DNA from: JAJRVH01 sp964505995
GTDB taxonomy: Bacteria > Pseudomonadota > Zetaproteobacteria > Mariprofundales > Mariprofundaceae
Assembly (NCBI GenBank): GCA_964505995.1
Contig: CAZDLB010000027.1
Span: 1-18,536 of the forward strand
Reading direction: 5' to 3'
Length of the DNA: 18,536 nt
How positions within the stretch are numbered: the first letter of the stretch is position 1; each line of letters begins with the position of its first letter. Shown piece after piece: positions 8,597 through 15,929 of this stretch. The notes beneath the pieces were generated by a model. The model saw nothing but the letters and a program-made list of their open reading frames with translations, had not been told where the DNA came from and did no database searches. A program made the position numbers and the translations under genes.

Positions 8597-10408
8597 CTAT
8601 TCCGGCCTTGAGGCGCGCTTGCGCTCATGCTCCTTGAGCAGGCGCTTGCGGATGCGGATGTTCTTCGGCGTGATTTCCACGAGCTCGTCATCCTCGATGA
8701 ACTCGATCGCGCGCTCCAGCGTCAGCTTGATCGGCGGCACGAGATCAATCGCGTCATCCTTGCCCGAGGCGCGGATGTTCGTGAGCTTCTTGCCCTTGAT
8801 CGGATTGACAACGAGATCGTTCTCGCGGCTGTGGATGCCGATGACCATGCCCTCGTACACCTTCTCGCCCGGGCCGATGAACAGCTTGCCGCGCTCCTGA
8901 AGCTTCCACAGCGAGAAGGCCACCGCCTCGCCGTTTTCCATTGAAACCAGCACACCATTGGCGCGGCCCGGCAAGCGGCCGATGTAGGGGCCGTATTCAT
9001 GGAACAGGTGGTGCAGCACGCCGGTGCCGCGCGTGTCGGTCAGGAATTCCGAGGTATAGCCGATCAGGCCGCGGGTCGGGCAGATGAATTCAAGACGGGT
9101 GGATCCGTCCGGATTGCTCTGCATATGCGTCATCTCCGCGCCACGCTTGCCGAGCTTCTCGATGACCGTGCCCTGAAATTCGGAATCCACGTCGATCGTG
9201 ACCGTTTCGTAGGGCTCCTGCTTGACGCCATCCACCTCACGCACGATGACAGACGGGCGGGAAACCGCCATCTCGAAGCCCTCGCGGCGCATGTTCTCCA
9301 GCAGGATGCCGATGTGCAGCTCGCCGCGTCCGGAGATCTTGTAGATATCGGCCGATTCCGTTTCCTCGACGCGCATCGCGACATTCGTGCGGATTTCCTT
9401 CATCAGCCGGTCGCGGATCTGGCGGGTGGTGATGAACTTGCCCTCGGTGCCGGCCAGCGGCGAATTGTTGACATGAAGCTCCATCGTCAGCGTCGGCTCG
9501 TCCACATGGATGACCGGCAGCGCCTGCGGATGCTCCCTGTCGGCGATGGTTTCACCGATGCTGATATGCTCGATGCCGGCCACGGCGATAATGTCGCCGG
9601 CCTGGGCCTCGGTGATCTCGACGCGGTCCAGGCCCTTGAATCCGAGAATCCTGCTGATGCGGAAGTTTTCGGTTGAGCCATCGGCATGCACGACGGCCAC
9701 GTCCTGGCCGGTTTTGATGCGGCCGTTGGCCACGCGCCCGATGACGATGCGGCCGATGAAATCGTCCCAGTCCAGCGTTGTGGCCAGCATCTGCAGCGGT
9801 GCCTCGGGATCACCCTCGGGCGGATCGACATGCTCGATGATGGTGTCGAACAGGCAGGTCAGATTGTCCGATTCCTCGGCCAGGTCGAGCATCGCATAGC
9901 CGTTCTTGGCCGAGGCATAGACAACCGGGAAATCGAGCTGTTCGTCGGTGGCTCCGAGCGATGCGAACAGATCGAAGGTCGCATCGACGACGGCATCCGG
10001 ATCGGAGCCCTCGCGGTCGATCTTGTTGACGACGACGATCGGCTTCAGCCCCAGGCTCAGGGCCTTCGAGGTCACGAACTTGGTCTGCGGCATCGGCCCC
10101 TCGCGCGCGTCCACGAGCAGCAGCACGCCATCCACCATGTTCAGAATGCGCTCGACCTCGCCGCCGAAATCGGCATGGCCGGGGGTATCGACGATGTTGA
10201 TGTGATAGTCGCCGTAAGTGATGGCCGTGTTCTTGGAAAGGATCGTGATGCCGCGCTCCTTCTCCAGATCATTGGAGTCCATGACGCGCTCGGCCACCTC
10301 CTTGCGCGCCTCCAGCGTGCCGGACTGCTTGAGCAGCTCGTCCACGAGCGTGGTCTTGCCGTGATCCACGTGGGCGATGATGGCGATGTTGCGTAGCTTG
10401 CGTGTCAT
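8597..10408 (-). CDS. typA: ribosome-associated translational GTPase TypA/BipA
   Basis: TypA/BipA is an EF-G-like GTPase that binds the 70S ribosome and helps 50S assembly and growth at low temperature and under stress. The 603-residue protein (E. coli 607) has G1 AHVDHGKT (12-19), RGITI (52-56), DTPGH (74-78), NKID (128-131) and SAK (166-168). EF-G domain II, domain III and domain V equivalents follow, then the family-specific C-terminal domain with SRENDLVVNP near residue 545. The ATG start is supported by GAGG 5 nt upstream on the minus strand. It lies 88 nt after map, in the same direction. Confidence 0.97.
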   Translation of the reverse strand: MTRKLRNIAIIAHVDHGKTTLVDELLKQSGTLEARKEVAERVMDSNDLEKERGITILSKNTAITYGDYHINIVDTPGHADFGGEVERILNMVDGVLLLVDAREGPMPQTKFVTSKALSLGLKPIVVVNKIDREGSDPDAVVDATFDLFASLGATDEQLDFPVVYASAKNGYAMLDLAEESDNLTCLFDTIIEHVDPPEGDPEAPLQMLATTLDWDDFIGRIVIGRVANGRIKTGQDVAVVHADGSTENFRISRILGFKGLDRVEITEAQAGDIIAVAGIEHISIGETIADREHPQALPVIHVDEPTLTMELHVNNSPLAGTEGKFITTRQIRDRLMKEIRTNVAMRVEETESADIYKISGRGELHIGILLENMRREGFEMAVSRPSVIVREVDGVKQEPYETVTIDVDSEFQGTVIEKLGKRGAEMTHMQSNPDGSTRLEFICPTRGLIGYTSEFLTDTRGTGVLHHLFHEYGPYIGRLPGRANGVLVSMENGEAVAFSLWKLQERGKLFIGPGEKVYEGMVIGIHSRENDLVVNPIKGKKLTNIRASGKDDAIDLVPPIKLTLERAIEFIEDDELVEITPKNIRIRKRLLKEHERKRASRPE

Positions 10409-10438
10409 GGGAACCTCGGGTGCCGTTGGGCGGAAGTG

Positions 10439-10457
10439 GCGCGCATGGTAGGCGCGC
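10439..10457. repeat. GC-only inverted repeat in the map-typA gap
   Basis: GCGCGC at 10439-10444 and again at 10452-10457 can pair around a 7-nt loop. It lies in the 88-nt gap between map and typA, upstream of typA on the minus strand. It has no T-run, so it is not a clear terminator. It could be a leader hairpin or chance in GC-rich DNA. I see no convincing typA promoter in this gap. Confidence 0.25.
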
Positions 10458-10496
10458 GGGACCCGGGAGGAAAGAAGAATCCTGCGGCCGGCCGGA

Positions 10497-11267
10497 TCAG
10501 GATGTGGCGGCTGGCTCGGAGGAAGGCAGGGTCAGGATCTCGCAACCGTCCTCGGTGACGGCCAGCGTATGCTCGAACTGGGCCGACAGGGATTTGTCGC
10601 GGGTCACCACGGTCCACTTGTCCGACAGCAGCTTCACGGCCGGCTTGCCGAGGTTCACCATCGGCTCGATCGTGAAGACCATGCCCGGCTGAAGCTTCAT
10701 GCCGGTGCCCGGCTTGCCGTAGTGCAGCACCTGCGGTTCCTCATGGAAGTTTCGGCCGATGCCGTGGCCGCAATACTCGCGCACGACCGAGCATCGCTCG
10801 CCCTCGACATAGCTCTGGATCGCATGGCCGATATCGCCGAGCGTGGCGCCGGGCCTGACGGCCTCGATGCCGATCTCCAGCGCCCTGCGGGCAACCTCGA
10901 CGACCTTGCGCGCGCGCACCTTCGGTGTACCGACATAGAAGGTCTTGCTGGTGTCGCCATGCCAGCCGTCGATGATGCTCGTGACATCGACGTTGATGAT
11001 GTCGCCATCGCGCAGCTTCTTGTCGGATGGGATGCCGTGACAGACGACATGGTTGACCGAGGTGCAGACCGATTTCGGAAAGCCGTGATAGTTCAGAGGC
11101 GCCGGGATGGCGCCGGCCTTGATCGTGAATTCATGCACCAGGTCGTTGATCTCGTTGGTCGTAATGCCCGGCCGGATATGCGGCTCGATCATGACCAGGG
11201 TGTCCGCGGCATGACGGCAGGCCGGGCGCATGGCCTCGATATCCGCCGGAGATTTGAGCTGCACCAT
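10497..11267 (-). CDS. map: methionine aminopeptidase type I
   Basis: Map removes the initiator methionine from nascent proteins whose second residue is small. All metal ligands and active-site residues of the type I enzyme are visible: H77 in CHGIP, D94, D105 in GWHGDTSKTF, H168 in YCGHGIGRNFHEEP, E201 in TIEPMVN and E232 in FEHTLAV. At 256 residues it is close to the E. coli enzyme (264) and has no N-terminal zinc-finger extension. It lies upstream of typA on the same strand and divergent from sixA, with 109 nt between the two start codons. Confidence 0.97.
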   Translation of the reverse strand: MVQLKSPADIEAMRPACRHAADTLVMIEPHIRPGITTNEINDLVHEFTIKAGAIPAPLNYHGFPKSVCTSVNHVVCHGIPSDKKLRDGDIINVDVTSIIDGWHGDTSKTFYVGTPKVRARKVVEVARRALEIGIEAVRPGATLGDIGHAIQSYVEGERCSVVREYCGHGIGRNFHEEPQVLHYGKPGTGMKLQPGMVFTIEPMVNLGKPAVKLLSDKWTVVTRDKSLSAQFEHTLAVTEDGCEILTLPSSEPAATS

Positions 11268-11294
11268 GTTGACCCCTGTATGCCGCGTGTTTTT

Positions 11295-11314
11295 CCGGAC
11301 CGGATCTGGTCCGG
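11295..11314. repeat. dyad in the map-sixA divergent region, possible operator
   Basis: CCGGACC (11295-11301) and GGTCCGG (11308-11314) are 7-bp inverted arms around GGATCT. The site lies between the divergent map and sixA starts, where a regulator could act on both. No T-run follows in either reading direction, so it is not a terminator. I found no clear promoter hexamer pair beside it; TAAACT at 11329-11334 could be a weak -10 for sixA. Confidence 0.3.
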
Positions 11315-11376
11315 CGGCGGATTCTGGCCTAAACTGGGGCTGAGGTCATCCATCGCGGTGGATGCCGGGAGGAAAC

Positions 11377-11847
11377 ATGCGTGTCTATCTGGTGCAGCAC
11401 GGCCTGGCCGTGGACAAGAGCGAGAACCCCGAACGCCCGCTGTCGGACCAGGGGCGGGAGGATGTGACGCGCACGGCAGGTTTTCTGAGCCTGTTCGAGA
11501 AGCCAAGGCCTGCCTGGATCGGCCACAGCGGCAAACTGCGCGCGCAGCAGACCGCCGAGATGTTTGCCGAGGCCTGGGGCGGGATTCCGCTGCGAGCGCT
11601 TCCCGACCTGGCCCCGAACGATGATCCGGGCATCTGGTCCGCCCATCTCGCCGGCTTAAGCGAGGATGTGATGCTGGTTGGCCATCTGCCGCATCTACAG
11701 CGTCTGGCCGGACTGCTGATCTGCGGCGATGCCAATGCGGTGCCGGTGCGCTTCCGCAACGGCGGGGTCGTATGCCTGGAGCGGGGCGAATCCGGATGGA
11801 GCGTGCTCTGGCAGATCAATCCGACCCTGTTCTATGGGGAGGATTGA
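11377..11847 (+). CDS. sixA: phosphohistidine phosphatase SixA (histidine phosphatase superfamily)
   Basis: SixA dephosphorylates phosphohistidine on phosphotransfer proteins such as HPt domains and the nitrogen PTS. The 156-residue protein starts MRVYLVQHGLAVDK and goes on PERPLSDQGRED, the SixA layout. The catalytic histidine is H8, and the second histidine lies in VGHLPHL (H103). The usual RHG is QHG here, a variant I recall from other SixA-like proteins, so not evidence of inactivity by itself. The start ATG 11377 follows GGGAGG (11367-11372) by 4 nt. The in-frame ATG 11362 would place the Shine-Dalgarno inside the gene and is less likely. It converges with ybjQ, only 3 nt apart. Confidence 0.88.
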   Translation: MRVYLVQHGLAVDKSENPERPLSDQGREDVTRTAGFLSLFEKPRPAWIGHSGKLRAQQTAEMFAEAWGGIPLRALPDLAPNDDPGIWSAHLAGLSEDVMLVGHLPHLQRLAGLLICGDANAVPVRFRNGGVVCLERGESGWSVLWQINPTLFYGED

Positions 11848-11850
11848 GGC

Positions 11851-12171
11851 CTATTTCAGCGTCACGGCCGTGCCGGAGATGCTGACCATCAGCATGCCGC
11901 CATCCTTGCCGACCACCTCGTAGTCCAGATCGATGCCAACCACGGCATCCGCACCCAGCTCCGAGGCCCTTTGCTCAAGTTCGGCGAAGGCGATTTCCCT
12001 TGCTTTGGCCAGTTCCTTTTCGTAGGCGCCGGAGCGTCCGCCGACGATGTCGCGGATGCCGGCGAACAGATCGCGGAAGATATTGGCGCCGAGGATGGCC
12101 TCGCCGACCACGACGCCCTTGTACTCCATGATGGCGTGTCCCTCAAGCGTTGGGGTGGTGCTCAGCAGCAT
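11851..12171 (-). CDS. YbjQ/DUF74 family protein
   Basis: The 106-residue protein matches the YbjQ family over its whole length: start MLLSTTPTLEG, then GVVVGEAILGAN, the block FRDLFAGIRDIVGGRSGAYE, and GADAVVGIDLDYEVVG. Known structures are ring-forming oligomers; the function is unclear, with a proposed link to metal binding. The ATG at 12171 has a strong Shine-Dalgarno, AGGAGG, 5 nt upstream, which overlaps the stop of the upstream DUF498 gene. The two genes are therefore coupled. Its 3' end faces sixA with a 3-nt gap and no visible terminator. Confidence 0.92.
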   Translation of the reverse strand: MLLSTTPTLEGHAIMEYKGVVVGEAILGANIFRDLFAGIRDIVGGRSGAYEKELAKAREIAFAELEQRASELGADAVVGIDLDYEVVGKDGGMLMVSISGTAVTLK

Positions 12172-12180
12172 CGATACCTC

Positions 12181-12525
12181 CTAGCAGGTCAGATGAATCC
12201 CGGCCGCCACGGTCCGGCCATTGCCGGCCCAGCGGTTGAAGGCCTCAACCGCCTCCGGCGATGGCATGCTCTTGACCGCAATGCCGCGTGCATACAGCTC
12301 ATCCAGCGTTTGCTGCGGCACCTGAAGGCAGCCGCTGGCGCCGGTGCCGACAATGAGCAGATCCGGCGCATCGGTCAATACCGCATCGAGATCGGCGATA
12401 TCAAGCACATGCCCGTTCCTGCGCCACCAGGGCGAGATGATCTGATCCGGCAGCACAAGCACATCGTGCGCATAGCGCCTGCCGTCGATCACGATCATGC
12501 CGAAGCGATAGTCGTCGATATGCAT
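12181..12525 (-). CDS. Mth938-like / DUF498 family protein
   Basis: The 114-residue protein has the family pattern: N-terminal FGMIVIDGRRY, then PDLLIVGTGASG and a C-terminal region ending NGRTVAAGIHLTC. The family includes archaeal Mth938 and mitochondrial NDUFAF3, a complex I assembly factor. The bacterial role is not established. ATG 12525 is preceded by a G-rich stretch that can act as Shine-Dalgarno. It is the first gene of a two-gene unit with ybjQ (9-nt gap) and is preceded on the minus strand by a perfect TATAAT just beyond the uvrC stop. Confidence 0.88.
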   Translation of the reverse strand: MHIDDYRFGMIVIDGRRYAHDVLVLPDQIISPWWRRNGHVLDIADLDAVLTDAPDLLIVGTGASGCLQVPQQTLDELYARGIAVKSMPSPEAVEAFNRWAGNGRTVAAGIHLTC

Positions 12526-12544
12526 GGCCCGTCCCCGATCCGCG

Positions 12545-12575
12545 AATGGTTTCGCCCGTTAGGGGCATAACCATT
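12545..12575. repeat. nested dyad overlapping the -10 box upstream of the DUF498-ybjQ unit
   Basis: AATGGTT (12545-12551) pairs with AACCATT (12569-12575). Inside it GCCC (12554-12557) pairs with GGGC (12563-12566), giving a symmetric 31-bp element with a 2x2 internal mismatch. It overlaps the TATAAT on the minus strand by three bases and would cover the transcription start. It could be an operator or a 5'-leader hairpin. It has no T-run, so it is a poor uvrC terminator. Confidence 0.45.
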
Positions 12576-12602
12576 ATAGACGAGGATGCGGCTTACTGAT
12601 GC
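12573..12602 (-). promoter_or_regulatory. candidate promoter for the DUF498-ybjQ unit
   Basis: The minus strand reads TATAAT at 12578-12573, a perfect sigma70 -10 hexamer, about 48 nt upstream of the DUF498 start. The -35 region at 17-18 nt spacing is poor (GCATCA or CATCAG) and lies inside the end of uvrC. A weak -35 next to a dyad would fit an activator- or repressor-controlled promoter, but this is inference. Confidence 0.4.
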
Positions 12603-14395
12603 AGCGCCCGGAAGATCCTTTCGGCATAGACGCGGGAGATGCCCGGGGCCTGGGCAAGCTGTTCGCGGCTGGCCTTCTTCACGCCCTCGATGCCGCCGAA
12701 ATGCTTGAGCAGCGCGGTGCGCCGGGCCGGGCCGATGCCGGGGATGCCCTCAAGCCTTGAGGTGAACATCGCCTTCTTCTTGCGCTTGCGCATGTAGCTG
12801 CCGGCGAAGCGGTGCGCCTCGTCGCGCACGCGCGCGATCAGCAGCAGGGCAGGGGAGTGGCGGCCGGGCTTTAGCGGGGCCGAAAGCCAGGAGGCGATCA
12901 GCGCCTCTTCGCCGAGCCTGCGGCTCCTGCCCTTGGCGACGCCGACCAGCGGCAGATCGCAAAGCCCGGATTCCCTGGCTGCGGCCTCGGCTACGGCGAG
13001 CTGACCCCTGCCGCCGTCGATGAACATTACATCGGGCCGGGGCAGTTCGTTCGCGGCAATGGCGCGAAAGAATCGGGAAAGCACATGCTGCATGGCGGCG
13101 TAGTCGTCGCCGGCCGGTACATCGTCGAGCCTGTAGCGGCGGTAATGCTCCTTTTCCGGGCCCTTCCAGCCGGCATAGGTGATCGCGGCGACGGTCTGCT
13201 GGCCGCCCAGATGCGCGTTGTCCACGGCGGCGATGCGCTTCGGGACATGCTCAAGCTTAAGCAGATCGCGCAGCGCCTCGAAGGCTGCCTGCTGGTCGAT
13301 GCCGCTGCGGCTGGCCAGCAGTTGCCGGCCGGCATGCTCGATCTGCTGCAGCCACTGGAGCTTGGCGCCGCGTTTCGGGCAGGCAATCTTCACGGCGGAC
13401 TTCGGGGCAATCAGGCGGATCAGCCGCTGCAGCTCCCCGGCATCATCTTCGCTCACGGCAAGCAGGATTTCCCCCGGCGGATCCTCGTGGCGGTAGCGCT
13501 CGATGAAGAAGGACTGCAGGATCTCGAGATCCCCGGCCTGCTGCGCCTGTTCGATACGGATGCTGTGCGTGCCCAGGTTGCGGCCGCCACGGCGCACGCC
13601 GATGCTGGCCATGACGCCGCCGGGATGACGGATCAGAACGATGCCGTCGGCCTGATCCGGAAGGCGCGCGCCTTCCGATTCCGCCAGCACGGAACGCAGC
13701 GCGCGGATGCGATCACGCAGCATGGCCGCCAGCTCATACTCGCGCGCGTCCGAGGCCTGCTGCATCTGCCGCTCCCACTCGCGCACCAGTTCCTGATTCC
13801 TTCCCTTCAGAAAGGCACGCGCGTCCGCCACCTGGCTGCGGTAGGTCTCGGCATCGACCACGCCTGTGCAGGGGGCCGAGCAGCGGCCGATCTGATGCTG
13901 CATGCACGGCCGGGTACGGTTGCGGAACACCGCGTCCTCGCAGTCGCGCAGGCGGAAGAGGCTCTGCATCAGATGCAGTGTCGCATGCACCGCGCCGGCA
14001 TTCGGAAACGGGCCGAAATATTCGCCCGGACGATTGCGCCTGCCGCGATACATGATCAGCTTCGGAAAGGGCTCGTCGGTGAGCAGGATATAGGGATAGG
14101 ATTTCGAGTCCTTCAGCAGCACGTTGTAGCGCGGCTTCAGCTGCTTGATCAGATTGTGTTCGAGCACCAGCGCCTCGGCCTCGGAGGCCGTGACCGAGAA
14201 GTTCACGTCACGGATCTGCTGCACCATCGCCTGAATGCGCGGGCTTTCCGGCCGTCGCTGGAAATAGCTGGACACCCGTTTTCTGAGATTGCGGGCCTTG
14301 CCGACATACAGCACCTTGCGCCCGGCATCGAGCATGCGGTAGACGCCCGGCTCGCGCGGCAGCCTGGAGAGATCGATCGGCGGCTTGACCCACAT
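12593..14395 (-). CDS. uvrC: excinuclease ABC subunit UvrC
   Basis: UvrC makes both incisions in nucleotide excision repair after UvrAB damage recognition. The 600-residue protein has the GIY-YIG nuclease domain (GVYRMLD and VLYVGKARNLRKR, about 17-40), a UVR motif (about 205-240), the RNase H-like C-terminal nuclease (D392 in VDNAHLGG, D430/D431, D460 in MFIDGGRGQL, H528 in RDEAH) and tandem HhH motifs (about 548-600). Cysteines C152, C164, C172 and C176 match the spacing of the [4Fe-4S] ligands reported for E. coli UvrC. The ATG start has only a weak GGGG-type Shine-Dalgarno. It is the last gene of the trpS operon, 37 nt after the glycosylase gene. Confidence 0.97.
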   Translation of the reverse strand: MWVKPPIDLSRLPREPGVYRMLDAGRKVLYVGKARNLRKRVSSYFQRRPESPRIQAMVQQIRDVNFSVTASEAEALVLEHNLIKQLKPRYNVLLKDSKSYPYILLTDEPFPKLIMYRGRRNRPGEYFGPFPNAGAVHATLHLMQSLFRLRDCEDAVFRNRTRPCMQHQIGRCSAPCTGVVDAETYRSQVADARAFLKGRNQELVREWERQMQQASDAREYELAAMLRDRIRALRSVLAESEGARLPDQADGIVLIRHPGGVMASIGVRRGGRNLGTHSIRIEQAQQAGDLEILQSFFIERYRHEDPPGEILLAVSEDDAGELQRLIRLIAPKSAVKIACPKRGAKLQWLQQIEHAGRQLLASRSGIDQQAAFEALRDLLKLEHVPKRIAAVDNAHLGGQQTVAAITYAGWKGPEKEHYRRYRLDDVPAGDDYAAMQHVLSRFFRAIAANELPRPDVMFIDGGRGQLAVAEAAARESGLCDLPLVGVAKGRSRRLGEEALIASWLSAPLKPGRHSPALLLIARVRDEAHRFAGSYMRKRKKKAMFTSRLEGIPGIGPARRTALLKHFGGIEGVKKASREQLAQAPGISRVYAERIFRALHQ

Positions 14396-14432
14396 GCAGC
14401 AAGGCTACCCCCTGTCGCAGCGGGGCGGCAAA

Positions 14433-15080
14433 TCAACCGGATTGGCGAGAGGGGCAATCCGCAGCCAGGGGGCAGCGCGCGCAAACGGGGCGTGTGCGGC
14501 AATGGCGTTTGGCGTGTTCGACGATCAGCGCATGAAACTCGTTGAACAGACCGGCATCCCCCGGAAGCTCGGCATGAAAAAGATCCTGCAGCGCATGATA
14601 GCCGATATCGGCGGCGCAAACGCCGAGCCGGGAGAAGATGCGGCGGGTATAGGCATCGATGACAAAGATCGGTTTTTCAAGTGCATACAGCAGAATGGAA
14701 TCCGCCGTTTCCGGGCCGATGCCCTTCAGGGCGAGCAGTCGCTTGCGGGCTTCGTGCAGCTTCAGGGCCTTCAGCCCCGCCTCGCCGCCGGATTCGATCC
14801 AGAAGCGGCACAGGGTCTGCAGCCGTTCCGACTTCTGACGGAAGTAGCCGGAAGAGCGGATCAGTTCCTGCAGTCTTTCCCGGTCGGCGGAGGCGATGGC
14901 CTCTGGGTCCAGCATGTCCGCCTGCTTCAGCTGATCGATGGCTCTTTCGACATTGCTCCAGTTCGTGTTCTGGGTCAGCAGCGCACCGACCGCGACCTCG
15001 AACGGGGACTCGGCCGGCCACCAGTGCTGCGGACCATAGGCTTGCAACAGCCGGTCATGGATGTTCAGAAGCCGGGACAA
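14433..15080 (-). CDS. endonuclease III-like HhH-GPD DNA glycosylase with C-terminal Fe-S cluster loop
   Basis: The 215-residue protein belongs to the endonuclease III-related group often listed as COG2231 (FEVAVGALLTQNTNW, ALKGIGPETADSILLYA, FVIDAYTRRI). The helix-hairpin-helix is at about 118-132 and the catalytic Asp is D142. The lysine that makes endonuclease III a lyase is replaced by E124, so a monofunctional base glycosylase (3-methyladenine type, as in related MagIII) is more likely. C194, C200, C203 and C209 form a [4Fe-4S] loop of endonuclease III type. Only a TTG start at 15080 fits: an in-frame stop (that of rluB) lies two codons upstream and no ATG or GTG is near. GGTGA lies 6 nt before it. 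It sits between rluB and uvrC in one operon. Confidence 0.88.
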   Translation of the reverse strand: MSRLLNIHDRLLQAYGPQHWWPAESPFEVAVGALLTQNTNWSNVERAIDQLKQADMLDPEAIASADRERLQELIRSSGYFRQKSERLQTLCRFWIESGGEAGLKALKLHEARKRLLALKGIGPETADSILLYALEKPIFVIDAYTRRIFSRLGVCAADIGYHALQDLFHAELPGDAGLFNEFHALIVEHAKRHCRTRPVCARCPLAADCPSRQSG

Positions 15081-15086
15081 GGTGCA

Positions 15087-15929
15087 TCACCGGCGTTGGG
15101 AGATTCTTTTTGCAGGCACGGCACGGCCGGCAGCCCGTTGCAGCCGGCGTATCTCGGCTGTGGTCAGCGCCCGCCAGCTGCCTCGAGGCATGTCCTCATC
15201 CAGATGCAGCGGGCCGAAGGCGGTGCGGATCAGCCGGCGGACCGGATGCCCGGCCGCTTCCAGCGTTCGCCGCACCTCGCGATTGCGGCCGCGGCGAATC
15301 TCGATCGTCAGCCAGGTGTGGCCCGCAGTCTCGGAATCGACAATGACCTCCCACGGATCGCTGAGTTCGCCATTGCCGATGTCCAGACCGCCGTTTCTCA
15401 GCTTCTCCAGCGTTTCCAGGCTGACATGGCCGGCCACGCGCACGCGATAGCGGCGCGGCAGCCGTGCGGCCGGATGGGTCAGGGCTCTGGCCAGATCGCC
15501 GTCATCGGTGAGCAGCAGCAGTCCCTCGGTGTTCATGTCCAGCCGGCCGACCGATTGCACATTGGCCGGGACATCGAGGAAATCGTAGATCAGGGGGCGT
15601 CCCTGCGGGTCGTGCCGGCTGCAAAGCTGCCCGGCCGGTTTGTGATAGATGATGTAGGTATGACTGCGTCTGGGTTCAACCGGCCTGCCGTCCACGCAGA
15701 CCTGGTCTCCGGCCGTCACGCTGACCCCTGGCTGCGTGATCGTTTCGCCATTGATGCTGACGCGGCCATCGGCGATCCAGCGGTCCGCCTCGCGGCGGGA
15801 GCACAGGCCGCAGCGGGCCAGGAAACGATTGATGCGTTCCGTTTCCGCGGCGGCTCGTCGTTTCGATTGCGGGCCAGGCCGGCGCGACGATCTGCGGCGT
15901 TCAGGCCTCGGTGCGGGCTTCTTCGGCAT
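15087..15929 (-). CDS. rluB: 23S rRNA pseudouridine synthase RluB-like
   Basis: This enzyme makes a pseudouridine in 23S rRNA helix 93 (position 2605 in E. coli). The 280-residue protein has a basic N-terminal tail, an S4 RNA-binding domain (about 33-78, RINRFLARCGLCSRREAD) and the RsuA-type catalytic domain with VGRLDMNTEGLLLLTDDG (nucleophile D131). GRNREVRR and HPVRRLIRTAFGP follow. The start is ATG 15929, 3 nt after GAGG, overlapping scpB by 29 nt. The frame is open further up to 16013, but that part is a frame-shifted reading of the scpB tail. The close RluE/RsuA family makes the exact target an inference, though scpAB-rluB is a common proteobacterial arrangement. Confidence 0.93.
   Translation of the reverse strand: MPKKPAPRPERRRSSRRPGPQSKRRAAAETERINRFLARCGLCSRREADRWIADGRVSINGETITQPGVSVTAGDQVCVDGRPVEPRRSHTYIIYHKPAGQLCSRHDPQGRPLIYDFLDVPANVQSVGRLDMNTEGLLLLTDDGDLARALTHPAARLPRRYRVRVAGHVSLETLEKLRNGGLDIGNGELSDPWEVIVDSETAGHTWLTIEIRRGRNREVRRTLEAAGHPVRRLIRTAFGPLHLDEDMPRGSWRALTTAEIRRLQRAAGRAVPAKRISQRR

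Noticed and set aside
11295..11314. Dyad between map and sixA read as a terminator
   Set aside because: The T-tract lies before, not after, the hairpin on the plus strand, and A's follow it on the minus strand; the flanking genes diverge.
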